Source: GCA-2733415 sp964276095 (GTDB taxonomy: Bacteria > Bacteroidota > Bacteroidia > Flavobacteriales > Flavobacteriaceae). From it: DNA of 64,000 nucleotides. Below, one piece after another: positions 8,813 to 19,600 of the stretch (its first letter is position 1; the number at the start of each line of letters is the position of its first letter). Below the pieces are notes generated by a model. The model was given only the letters and a program-made list of their open reading frames with translations. It ran no database searches and was not told the origin of the DNA. The stretch is taken from NCBI GenBank assembly GCA_964276095.1, contig CAXYDR010000001.1:1178001-1242000 (forward strand). Reading direction: 5' to 3'. A program made the translations under genes and the position numbers.

Positions 8813-8894
8813 TTTTTACCAGAATTAATATGAAATTAACCGATTAACACCTCTTTTTATTTTTTTCCCTTGATACCTCAATAATATCTTATAA

Positions 8895-8930
8895 TTTTCT
8901 GTTTTTCTGTTTTTCTGTTTTTCTGTTTTA
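8895..8930. repeat. Short tandem repeat, four copies of an 8-mer
   Basis: TTTTTCTG (CAGAAAAA on the minus strand) repeated four times, the first copy lacking one T. It is non-coding and lies between the LamG gene stop and its terminator. Such tracts change length by slippage. Confidence 0.85.
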
Positions 8931-8962
8931 TTTACCAGAATCAACGAAAGTAGATTCAGCAT

Positions 8963-8970
8963 CAAATATA
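8963..8970 (-). promoter_or_regulatory. -7-like box of cassette 3
   Basis: TATATTTG on the minus strand, 27 nt after the LamG gene stop codon. It is identical to the boxes of cassettes 1 and 2, but no matching -33 or upstream element was found. Confidence 0.3.
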
Positions 8971-8996
8971 TCTAACTTATCATTAACTTGTCGTAA

Positions 8997-11900
8997 TTAT
9001 TTAATGATTAACTTTTTAGTTATTTGTTTTCCATTATTATAATCAAAAGTTACCAAGTAAGTACCTGTTGCTACTTGTACCGGAATTGCTATCTCAGTTA
9101 CATTTGTAAAATCAGTGTTGCATTTTAAAACTTCTTGCCCCAACACATTATATAATCTTACGTTTTTAGCAGTAAATACTGAAGAATCACTAATATTTAT
9201 ACTACCCGAAGCCGTATTGTAAAATACTACTAGATTCTCTGAAACAACTTCAACATCATCAATTGCTAACACCTCTGCAGCTTTAAATACAACATAAAAA
9301 CGATCGTTATATTCTCCAGATGCTAAATTGAATTCTATTGGTAATCCCGTTTCTAAACGAGAACTTATACCTAACTCCTTATCTAAGAAATATACCTCTA
9401 ATAATGGGTCAAAATTTGATAAGTCTCCTACTTCAAATTTAAAAACACCTTCCTCTTCTATTTTTATCTGTAATGGCAATTCTAAATCTTCATAAATAGC
9501 TCCAATACCTTGAATTACTAATTTTTCATCGATATCACCTTTCAATAACCAAGCACAATCAGAACTTAAACTCTCTATCATCCTTGCATCATAACCATAG
9601 TTCATTCCATCAACCAAACCATATTTTACTCCTAGCAACAACTCACGTTGTGGACCTTCAGGTGTCGTAAACTTAAAATACAATCGCTGTATAGTTGACC
9701 CCAAATCGTTTTCAATATCAGCATTAACATAATCAGCATTTCCTACCGTATTTGTATTTTTAGCAAAAATTGAATAATCTACTCCTGAACCTGGCGAAGT
9801 TGCTACTTCTTTTTTAAAGAAACGTTGACTATTGTTAAACTCAATTTGCCCTCCTGAAGGACTTCCTTGTACAAAGAAACCTTGCCCTACAGGTACATAT
9901 TGTCCTGGACGAATACTTCCTGATCCATTTGACGACACATCAACATCTGGAACAGCGATAACTCCTCCTAATAAATTATAGGTAGCATACCCTCCTTCAT
10001 AAGCTGCAAAAACATGACTATTATTTGTTGAAAAATGCTCCCAAAAATACAACGCTCCTGTTGAGGATCCAGTTCCAATAACATCTCCAGCATTTTCTAC
10101 GCTAGCTAAATTGTCATTGATAAACTTATTTGCATCCAAAGCACTAGCATATGGATTACCAACAAAATAAACATTATTAGCCCCTACAGTATGTTGAATA
10201 GTACCATTGTTCGGTTTACCTGAAAACACATAGTTTTGTGTTGCAGCCCCAGTTCCCTTCATCGTGTAACCTTCTCCAACTTTTATATCTCCACCTGAGC
10301 GAACTTGTGTCCAATTTGAATATGCGTCTGGTTGATTTCTGTATCGGAAAATCCAATAATCTGCTATAGACATTATATTCCCAGCTGTTGATCCATTATA
10401 ACCAGATGTTGTAAATGTAATATTTTCTGGTGTAGCAGCATTAATACCACTTTTTAATACTTCTGCTACTGAGTAATCTGAGTTATTAGTTGCATCTGAA
10501 GTTGGATATACAGGACTAGACCAAAAATTATAGCTATAAATATTTGACTTTCCTTGTTGATCACGCTCTAAATAACCAGTACTCAGTGGTTCAAATGTAG
10601 AACCTGTTGTTTGAATTAATTGAGATTCTCCAACTAAATCTAAATGACCATCTAATTTTAAATAACTAGTCGTTGTTAATAATTGATCGTTCTCAATTGA
10701 TAACTCAGAACCTGAATCGACCAATGAACCTAAATGGGTATGACTAGCCGTAGTTGTTACTTTTGAGTTATTAGTTACCTGAACAATTGCCCAATCTTTA
10801 TTTGGTAAGTTTTCGATATCCCAAACACTACCATATTGCCATGTTCCTGTAGCCGTCCAAATTCCTGATGCGTTAGCAACATAAGGAACAGGTGCTGTCC
10901 TCAACTGATTAGTTGTCATGTTATTTAACCCCCCAGCGACTCCAGAAGCCGAAGAATCTGATGTGTTATTAGAGACAACTGTATCCATTTTATAATACGA
11001 CACTAGGTTTGACCAATTTAAGGATCCACCGTCAATATCTTTTGGAATTACAGTTCCATGCACTTTTCCTCCATTATTTTGTACTCCTTGATAAATTTGC
11101 TCTCTTAATTGTGTTTCCGTTAAGGCAACATCATATACACGAGACTCATAAATAGCTCCTTCAAAATAATTATCTTGAGTATCTGCTTTTCTACCTATTT
11201 CAAAATCATCAGTTCCTGTTTCAATAGTTGCTCCAATTCCAGTACCAGTCCATTGTAACTCCCCATTTAAATAAGTTTTTACTTCACCTGTACTTCCATT
11301 ATAAATTGTAGCTACATTATACCATAAATCCGTAGATAAAACTGGTGCATTAGCATCTGGAGTAGTTAAAGATGCCGTAGAAGTTGGACAAGTTGAACAA
11401 GAAGCTGTAAATGAAAAATTATCAGCAGCCCCTTGAGAGTTTGAGTGACTTTGATTTCCAGAAACTGGAAAGGCTCTAACCGCTCCATCACTTGTGTTAT
11501 CAATATTGAAACTCATTTCTCCTGGATAATTATCTGACTGAAAAACAATATCTACTACATCTCCTACATTAACAGTAAAAGTAGCTGTATCAGGTGAAAC
11601 CCCATTAGCAGGATCAAAATCACTTCCAATTTGTACTCCTCCAACAAAAATAGCCACATAACCATTTCCACTAGTATTCCAACCGTCTGAATAACTATCA
11701 AACATATTTATCGTATAATCAACAGTTGAACCTGCAGATGCAGTTCCAATACTAGATTTTATTCTATTAGAACTATCTACATATAATCTATAGTTTCCTT
11801 CTCCCATAATATCACCACCATCAAAACCTGAATCTAACTTAATCCATGTCATCATACTCATAGCATCCTCACCAGAAACTAGTGATGCTCTATTAATATA

Positions 11901-13166
11901 ATCGTTATTTCCATCAAAATCAATTGTTGTAGAAGGAGAATTTATAAATACTTGAACTGGAGTATTACATGTGTTCCCAAAAGAATCCGTTACAGTTGCG
12001 GTATATACTGTATCAACTGTTGGATTAACTGTATGATTATTACCAGCTCCTAGACCTTGATCCCAAGAAATTGTAGCTGGATTTTCTATACTTATAACTA
12101 CATTATCAACTCCCCAGTGATCTGTACTAGATGAAGAAACATCTTGCTGTGTCCACCTAAACGCTGTAGTTGTTGTTTGAGCTACAGGAGGTACGTTAAA
12201 AACATAATTGTTCCAAGACTGTAAATGATCACTCCCATCTGTATAAAAAGATGGGAAAAAGTAATGTAATGTAGTCCAAGTAGAACCACTATCAATAGAA
12301 TATTGTAAATAAACACCCTCATCTACTAAATCAGGTCCTTCACAAGGTGCCCCACCAGCTTGTGTAGCAAATTTTATATCAAAAGAAATAATCCCCCCGT
12401 TAGAAACATCATAAGTTTGTGAGGATAATGTTCTTGGCGCACTATTAGTCCCCATCCATAAAAAAGTAGTCCCATCAGAATTTACTCCAACACAAGCTGG
12501 GTTAGTAAAATCAGCCGTTACAGTACTATTCCAACCTGTACCTATTGTTCCTGTATTAAAATTATTACTTAGCGGAACATCAACTACATTTCCTAATGCA
12601 GCTAAGTCTACTTGATCACCAGAGTTTATATATAATACATTATTTGTCGTTGATGATGTTGTTCCATCTGCTGTTATTGAACAACCAGAAACAGTAGGTA
12701 AAGGGGTAAAGCAAGAAATATCAGCTTCCCATCCAGTACCAGAATCGTCCGGGTTCCATTGAATAGTTAACGGTCCGTTTGCACAGATCATTCCTGGACC
12801 AGTAAAATCAAATGCTGTTCCACTTGCATTTACCACCCAATCACCAGTAGCTGTCATTATTAATGGATCAGATGTAGAAGAGCCATCATAAAATGACAAT
12901 TCAGAGTACCCAAAGATACTATAGTCTAGATTAAATGTAGTAAAATCTAAACATACCCCGTCACCAGATATTACTGGCTCTATTGTCATTGATATAGTTG
13001 CTCCATTTGAATAGTTACCTGTTCCTCCTGGATCCATAAAAACACCACTACACGTTTGCAAATTAGTACCATCTATCATTGGGTAATTTTGTGCTTCTGA
13101 AAAACATACAGAAAATAATACCCCTAATAAGGCTATAGTTTTTTTAATCATTAATGTCTTTTTCAT
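8997..13166 (-). CDS. Secreted CUB/LamG multidomain protein with type A T9SS sorting domain
   Basis: A 1389-aa extracellular protein. Order: signal peptide (ends about residue 26, FSEAQ), CUB-like domain at about 28-152, a beta-sandwich MAM/reelin-like domain at about 200-360, a LamG-like jellyroll (FDGNNDYINRASLVSG onward, about 415-700) interrupted by a calcium-binding-like SDGWNTSGNGYV segment, a long region typical of T9SS surface proteins (about 780-1290), and a type A C-terminal sorting domain (NVRLYNVLGQEVL ... ITKKLIIK). Type A signals are cleaved during export. It is monocistronic with a promoter at 13261-13320. The substrate or partner is unknown; jellyroll domains often bind glycans. 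Confidence 0.87.
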   Translation of the reverse strand: MKKTLMIKKTIALLGVLFSVCFSEAQNYPMIDGTNLQTCSGVFMDPGGTGNYSNGATISMTIEPVISGDGVCLDFTTFNLDYSIFGYSELSFYDGSSTSDPLIMTATGDWVVNASGTAFDFTGPGMICANGPLTIQWNPDDSGTGWEADISCFTPLPTVSGCSITADGTTSSTTNNVLYINSGDQVDLAALGNVVDVPLSNNFNTGTIGTGWNSTVTADFTNPACVGVNSDGTTFLWMGTNSAPRTLSSQTYDVSNGGIISFDIKFATQAGGAPCEGPDLVDEGVYLQYSIDSGSTWTTLHYFFPSFYTDGSDHLQSWNNYVFNVPPVAQTTTTAFRWTQQDVSSSSTDHWGVDNVVISIENPATISWDQGLGAGNNHTVNPTVDTVYTATVTDSFGNTCNTPVQVFINSPSTTIDFDGNNDYINRASLVSGEDAMSMMTWIKLDSGFDGGDIMGEGNYRLYVDSSNRIKSSIGTASAGSTVDYTINMFDSYSDGWNTSGNGYVAIFVGGVQIGSDFDPANGVSPDTATFTVNVGDVVDIVFQSDNYPGEMSFNIDNTSDGAVRAFPVSGNQSHSNSQGAADNFSFTASCSTCPTSTASLTTPDANAPVLSTDLWYNVATIYNGSTGEVKTYLNGELQWTGTGIGATIETGTDDFEIGRKADTQDNYFEGAIYESRVYDVALTETQLREQIYQGVQNNGGKVHGTVIPKDIDGGSLNWSNLVSYYKMDTVVSNNTSDSSASGVAGGLNNMTTNQLRTAPVPYVANASGIWTATGTWQYGSVWDIENLPNKDWAIVQVTNNSKVTTTASHTHLGSLVDSGSELSIENDQLLTTTSYLKLDGHLDLVGESQLIQTTGSTFEPLSTGYLERDQQGKSNIYSYNFWSSPVYPTSDATNNSDYSVAEVLKSGINAATPENITFTTSGYNGSTAGNIMSIADYWIFRYRNQPDAYSNWTQVRSGGDIKVGEGYTMKGTGAATQNYVFSGKPNNGTIQHTVGANNVYFVGNPYASALDANKFINDNLASVENAGDVIGTGSSTGALYFWEHFSTNNSHVFAAYEGGYATYNLLGGVIAVPDVDVSSNGSGSIRPGQYVPVGQGFFVQGSPSGGQIEFNNSQRFFKKEVATSPGSGVDYSIFAKNTNTVGNADYVNADIENDLGSTIQRLYFKFTTPEGPQRELLLGVKYGLVDGMNYGYDARMIESLSSDCAWLLKGDIDEKLVIQGIGAIYEDLELPLQIKIEEEGVFKFEVGDLSNFDPLLEVYFLDKELGISSRLETGLPIEFNLASGEYNDRFYVVFKAAEVLAIDDVEVVSENLVVFYNTASGSINISDSSVFTAKNVRLYNVLGQEVLKCNTDFTNVTEIAIPVQVATGTYLVTFDYNNGKQITKKLIIK

Positions 13167-13260
13167 TTTTTCGGGTATTAATTTAGTTTAATCAATTAAA
13201 CACATTGAGCTTATTGGAAGATTATAGGTTTTCAATAACCTTCTGATCACTAATATTTTA

Positions 13261-13320
13261 CAAATATAAATTCAAACCCAATCATATTTTATAAAAAACA
13301 ACTCGCTTTTATTAACTCCG
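13261..13320 (-). promoter_or_regulatory. Promoter of the LamG/CUB gene with shared upstream element
   Basis: On the minus strand: CGGAGTTAATAAAA (13307-13320), exactly 38 nt, then TATATTTG (13261-13268), about 95 nt before the ATG. The spacing and both boxes are the same as in cassettes 1 and 2. The leader just before the ATG (ATTAATACCCGAAAAA) resembles the pre-hairpin sequence of those cassettes. Confidence 0.6.
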
Positions 13321-13536
13321 AATGGAGGTGAACTAGCCGACATGAAGTATTAAAAGTAAAAAAAGAGACTTAAAAGTGAAAAAGGTCGACAAAGAGCATT
13401 TTCGCCTATTTTACTGAATCAATTATTAGTAAGTCAGATTTTTAATTGGTAGCCATTGCAATTAACAATTAATCGAAAGCAAAACAGTTTTTCACTCTTA
13501 ACACATTTATACCATCCAATAAATTAACCCTTATAT

Positions 13537-13581
13537 AACACGAAACGAGGATACTATTTTATAGTATCCTCGTTTCGTGTT
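13537..13581 (-). terminator. Terminator or 3'-end hairpin of the giant type B protein gene
   Basis: A 20-bp perfect stem (AACACGAAACGAGGATACTA and its complement) with a 5-nt loop, 20 nt after the stop codon. There is no T-run, so it may stabilise the mRNA end rather than terminate by itself. Confidence 0.65.
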
Positions 13582-13600
13582 ATTGTTTTGAATTTAAATT

Positions 13601-16600
13601 TTATCTTTTCAAAGAGAAATGCGCTTTAAATTCTTTTTGAGAACTGTCAGCTCCTTCTAAATAAATAATCTTAAACCAGTAATCAGTCGCTGGCATTTGA
13701 TTTCCATTATAAGTCCCATCCCATCCTGCACTATCTGGATCTAGTTGTTTTAACAACTTACCAAATCTGTCAAAAATGTAAATCTGTGATATTGGAATCC
13801 CTTCTTGGTGAATAATTTTCCATGTATCATTGATTCCATCTCCGTTTGGTGTGAAGAAATGTGGGTAATCAATTAACACTACTTCTTGTGTGTCTGACCA
13901 ACATCCTTGTCCATCTGAAATTGTTACCGTATGAAGTCCTGGTGATACTCCTTCAAATGTTCCATTAGTTGTTGGCTCACCATCGTCTAAACTATACCAG
14001 AATTCAATTCCTGGAATATTTGAGGTTGCTACCGCCACTACTTGATGGGAATCTGCAAAAGCAGTTGTAGTTACACTTGCATCATAAGCATCTGGTGATC
14101 CTGAAAACGTGATACTTTGTATCGCTGATGTATTGATACAATCAAAATCTGTTGGTCCAGAAACAATAACCGTATAATCTCCTGGTTCTGTAACTGTAAA
14201 GGTTTGATTAGTTGCTCCAGGAATTGTTACTCCATTTAACATCCATTGGTAATCATATGGCGCTGCTGGTAAAGCACTTGCTGTCAATACAGGTAATGTC
14301 GTATCCGTTAAAGGAACTCCATTTGCATCAACACAAATTACAGTCTTACTAGCACTAACGTTTACCTCTGGTACTGGCACATATATGTCAAACCATGTAA
14401 TAGTATTACATCCTGTACCTGGTGTTACTGGATTAATTCCAAATCCATCATTTACAACACTAATGTAAATCCTTTGTGGATTAGATATGTTATTATACGT
14501 CGCTGGATTTTGAATTGCATTTATCCCTGCAGCCGCATCATCTTCACTTGTATAATAACTTGCTGATACTCCTTCTTCTATTGAAGGTCCATTTCCGGTT
14601 AATATTAAAGTTTCCCAAGCTGTTAAATCAAACTCAGCTATTTGTTCTGAAATATCTCCAGATCCATCAACATCTCCATCACATTCCATCATATCACCTA
14701 ATTGATCTTCAATATCTAATGGGTTTAATGGCGTTGGGTTTGGATTTACATGTAACTTCACAATTGCTACAGCTCTACATTCTGTTGTTGAATTGTACAC
14801 ACTTGCATAAATCACTTGTGGATTTATTGTGTTTGGGAAATTTGTATAGTCTGAAATCATTGTTCCTGTTCCTGACTCAGCATCTGCTAAAGTATAGAAA
14901 TAATCTACTGAAACATCCGTTGCTCCTCCTGTAACTACTGATTCGTAATCTAATAAATTAAAAGAATAGAATCCATCTGCAGTTTCATCATCACACACAA
15001 AAATTGGTGAGTAATTTGCTACTGGTAATAAATCAACATGCAACATAACTTCTACAATAATCTCACAACCTGTAGCGGTATGCACTACACTCGCATAAAT
15101 AACCTGATCTGGTGTACCTATATTTGTATATGTAGCTGGATTTACTATAATCATTGCAGGGTCTGGTACTCCCGATAATAAACCTGTATAATATGTTATC
15201 GTATAATCAGTAGCTACAGTACTTGGGTCAATATCTGACAACAATACGGTTTGACCGTAGTTTACTAAATCAAATATCACAAATCCATCTGCACTTCCAG
15301 AATCCTCACATGTAATATATGTTAACGGACCTTCTGGTAATTCAGGACTTGCAATTACATTTAAGATAATAGTCTCAGCTGTATAACTACACCCTGTCGT
15401 TAAGTCTGTAATGTTTAAGAATAACTCTTGAAGACCTGGTGTATTTGTTGTATCAACATTTTGATACAATACATTTGTTGGAATAACTCCTAATCCAGCT
15501 TCTGCTTCTGCTAATGTTTCATGAAAAGTAACTTCTAAGTTTAGAGCTCCTCCTATCATTTGTAATTCAGCGGCTGCTAAATCAAAATATCCGAAAGTAT
15601 CATTATCATCATCACAAGTATATAAATCAACAGATGGTGTAAAACTTACTGTATTAACAATTAAGTTAAATGAACTCACTCCATAACATCCAGTATCATT
15701 ATTAACAACCAATACATAAATAGGTTGTGGCATCCCTAATAATGGATCATTTGTATATGCCGTTGCATCGGCAACTAGATTAATCGGATATCCAGTCCCA
15801 TCTAAAGCAGTGTAATAACTTACACTAACATTTCCTAAGCCATTTGAAATTGCATTCGTGTTAGATGCTAAATCAAATACTACTAAACCATCTAAATCTG
15901 GCTCACCATTTACATCCACATCACATTCTTCCATATCTGCTACTGCATTTGGAACAGGGCTTATATTAATGTTTACTACAAAACTATTCTCATCTGTACA
16001 GTTTGGTACTGTTGCAGTCTCAGCATACACATAAATAGTTTGTGTTGTTGTAATTGCATCTCCAGCAAATAAAGCAGTTCCCGTTCCACCTGGGCCTGTA
16101 AAGTAGTTTCCTACTGTTAATAAAGGTAAAGTATAACTATCACACATCGTTACAGCTACTGGCGCTTCTGCTACTGGTGTGTTATTGATTGTTACTATAA
16201 AACTATTCTCATTTGTACAGTTTGGTGCAGTTCCAGATTCCGCATACACATAAATAGTTTGTGTATTTGTTATCGCATCTCCAGCAAATAACGCTGTTCC
16301 TGTTCCGCCTGTTCCTGTAAAGTAGTTTCCTACTGTTAATGCAGGTAAGGTATAACTATCACACATCGTAACAGCTACTGGCGCATCTGCTACTGGGGTT
16401 ACTAACATCGCTACATTAGTAAAGCCTGCTGAAGCAACTGATGTACATGTTGCGTTTCCTGCAGTTACCGTATATGCTATTCCTAATGTCATACCATTTA
16501 TCACTCCTCCTGCTCCTACTGTTGGACCAGCTGGCGTAAACGTATATGTCAAGGCTGCATTGTAATTCGTTACCGTACTATTTCCATCAGCTGCACAAGT

Positions 16601-19600
16601 TGATGCCACAGTGTTAATTGTTGGTACTGATGACGTAACTAACATTACTAGGTTTGTAAACCCTGCTGAAGCTACTGATGTACAACTTCCGTTATCAGCA
16701 ATTACTGTATACGCAGTTCCTAGAGTCATTCCACTTATTGCTCCGCCTGCTCCTACTGTTGGACCAGCTGGTGTGAAATTATATGTTAAGGCTGCATTGT
16801 AATTCGTTACTGTACTATTTCCATCAGCTGCACAAGTTGGTGCCACAGTGTTAATTGTAGGTACCTCTGGTACTGCTAACTGAGCAACATTCGTAAAGCT
16901 TACCGAGGCTACTGATGTACATGTTGCATTTCCTGCTGTTACTGTATATGCAGTTCCTAATGTCATACCGCTTATCGCTCCTCCTGCTCCTACTGTTGGA
17001 CCAGCTGGGGTAAACGTATATGTTAAGGTTCCATTGTAATTCGTAACCGTACTATTTCCATCGGCAGCACAAGTTGGCGCTACTGCATTGATCGTTGGTA
17101 CGGCTGGTGTAACTAGCATCGCAACGTTCGTAAACGATGCTGATGACGGTGACACACAAACCCCAATAGTCGCAATAGCTGCATAAGGTGTTCCTAAAGT
17201 CATACCTGATATCACTCCTCCTGCTCCTACAGTCGGTCCTACAGGTGTAAAGGTATAGGTAATACCAGTATTGTAATTTGTAATCGTACTGTTTCCATCG
17301 GTAGCACAAGTTGGTGCTACTGTATTGATCGTTGGTGCTGGCTGACCTGGTAATTGGGCTACATTTGTAAATCCTGTTGAAGCAACCGAAGTACAACTTC
17401 CGTTTCCGGCAGTTACTGTATAACCAGTTCCTAAAACCATTCCAGTTATAACTCCTCCAGCTCCTACTATTGGACCTACTGGGGTAAACGTATAGGTTAA
17501 TCCTGCATTGAAATTCGTTACAGTACTATTTCCATCGGCAGCACAAGTTGGTGCTACTGTGTTAATCGTTGGTACAGCTGGTGTAATCAACATCGCTACA
17601 TTAGTAAATCCTGCGGATGCCACTGAAGTACAATCTGCATTTCCTGCAGTAACTGTATATGTAGTTACTAAAGTCATACCACTTATCGCTCCTCCTGCTC
17701 CTACTATTGGACCAGCTGGGGTAAATGTATAAGTTAATGCCGCATTGTAATTAGTCACGGTACTGTTTCCATCAGCTAAACACGTTGGTGCTACTGTAGT
17801 TATAGTAGGTACCGTTGGGGTTGATTCTATAACAAAACACTCTTGAACAGTTACACTACAAGATGCTGACCCAGGTTGTTGAGCGGTAATGGTAATTTGA
17901 TCTAAAGCTAATGGAGGATCCGTAGAACTTCCACTATCATTCGTCCATGTAATTCTAAATAACAAACTTGGCTGATTATCCCATGCTGGATCTGAAATCG
18001 TTTCGTTATGCCAATTTGCTTGTCCAAATAAATTAGCCCCTGATTGAGTCCAAGTACTACCTCCATCAATACTGTATTCTAGTGCACCATGATCATCCGA
18101 ATCTGTTGGGTTATTCAAATAATAAAAGTCAAACGTAACATTTGTGCTTCCTACAGTATTTAATGGAGTATTTAGAGTAATAGATTGATTAGAATCCGTA
18201 CTGCAATAGTTAGCATTAGCAGGCGGAAAAGACCCACCTTCTGCACATGCAAATCCGCAGGTTGTTGTTGCCATTATGTGTAGGTAATTACTCTGAGACC
18301 CACCCGTTGCCCATGCACCTTGATTTGGAACATTAGGCACTGTAAAAGGAAAACCTCCTAAAGTACAGGTACCACCAGCATAAACATTGTTGATAATAAA
18401 TTGATTATTTCCTCCAGAATTATCAATAGTCCAATTTGTAGCTCCTGACTCAAAATCTTCAGTCAAAAGTGTATTTGTTATTGGAGCCCCTCCAGAAGAA
18501 GGCGAAGTAACATCCACACAATATGATCCAGCGGGTAAACCTGCTAAATATGTATTAGTTATTAATGACGTTTCATATCCTGCTGGGAAACTATATCCCG
18601 ATGGACCACTTACCCAGTCAAAAGTTGTTCCTACTGGCAATATAGCTGATATTGCTATTAACCCTGGATCACAACTCGTTACATTTGCTGTATAAGTTGG
18701 TGTATTTCCAGCACCTAAAGTAACAGTACTCGTATTTGTTAAAACTAAACTACATGAAGCATTACTTACAGACGTTAATCCAATTGTTTGATCTACTGTA
18801 ACTCCTGATACAGTAACCACAACATCTCCTCCGGCACCAATTGTAACTGGACTAGCTGGAGTACCCATCACTCCAGAATATGCAACTATATCACCTACTG
18901 TTCCTGTAATAGTAAATACAGCATCTCCTCCTGTACAAATAGGATCATTATTTAATATAGATGGTACTGATGGAGTGTTTAACATCGTTAAGTTTGTAAA
19001 TGATGCTGAAGTGGATGAAATACACCCGCCATTATTCGCCACAACCGTATAAGTCGTTCCTTGAATCATCCCGCTTATCGTTCCTCCAACTCCTGCTGTA
19101 GGACCTACTGGTGTAAAAGTATATACCGCTAAATTATCATAATTTGTAATACTACTTGATCCATCCGCTACACATGTAGGCGCTACCGTAGTAATTGTTG
19201 GTGTGGGTATAGAAGCCAACATGCCTAAGTTAGTAAATGAATTTGAAGCTACAGATGTACAAGCCCCGTCTCCTGCTGTAACTGTATAAGCAGTTCCTAA
19301 GGTCATACCACTAATCAAACCTCCAACTCCTGCTGTTGGACCGGATGGTGTAAACGTATAGGTTAATGTATTATCATAATTTGTAATACTACTTGATCCA
19401 TCCGCTACACATGTAGGCACTGTTGTAGAAATATCTGGTATTGTTATTCCTGTTACTGTTACATCTAATGTTCTTACTAATGAACAATTATTAGCTCCTG
19501 ACAATCCATTATCCCAAGTATACGTAATCGTATGCGTTCCTGGGCCTGCAGCAGCAGGGTCAAAAAAGCCTAATCCTTGATCATTAGAATAATTTTCAGT

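Larger units (their letters stand above)
8785..8956 (-). ncRNA. Candidate small RNA, tandem cassette 3
   Basis: The cassette nearest the LamG gene. A TATATTTG box lies at 8963-8970, just past the stop of the 8997-13166 gene, and the hairpin GGTCAGCA/TGCTGACC with a CACC loop lies at 8793-8812, giving a predicted transcript of about 170 nt. It carries four copies of an 8-bp CAGAAAAA repeat. The shared upstream element is not seen here because that position falls in the coding sequence. It may equally be the 3' UTR of the LamG gene. Confidence 0.3.
7676..8996. other. Long non-coding stretch between OmpA-family gene and LamG protein
   Basis: No protein gene is supported in these 1.3 kb. It holds a terminator for the preceding operon, three tandem minus-strand cassettes of about 485 bp each ending in the same GGTCAGCA hairpin, a further AT-rich hairpin and a short 8-bp tandem repeat. 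Details are given in the individual entries. Confidence 0.8.
13167..13600. other. Intergenic stretch between the two giant secreted proteins
   Basis: Contains the leader and promoter of the LamG gene (13261-13320) and a 20-bp perfect hairpin (13537-13581). It also holds a degenerate copy of the island's cassette: AAGTCAGATTTTT at 13431-13443 and a terminator-like remnant AAAAAGGTCGAC near 13379. No gene was seen. Confidence 0.7.

Noticed and set aside
14515..14934. Plus-strand 139-codon frame inside the giant surface gene
   Set aside because: Leu/His-rich antisense shadow of repetitive coding sequence; no start signal and no recognisable domain.
17052..17396. Minus-strand 114-codon frame in the repeat block
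   Set aside because: A frame-shifted shadow of the repetitive coding region, Tyr/Arg/Cys-rich, with no independent signals.
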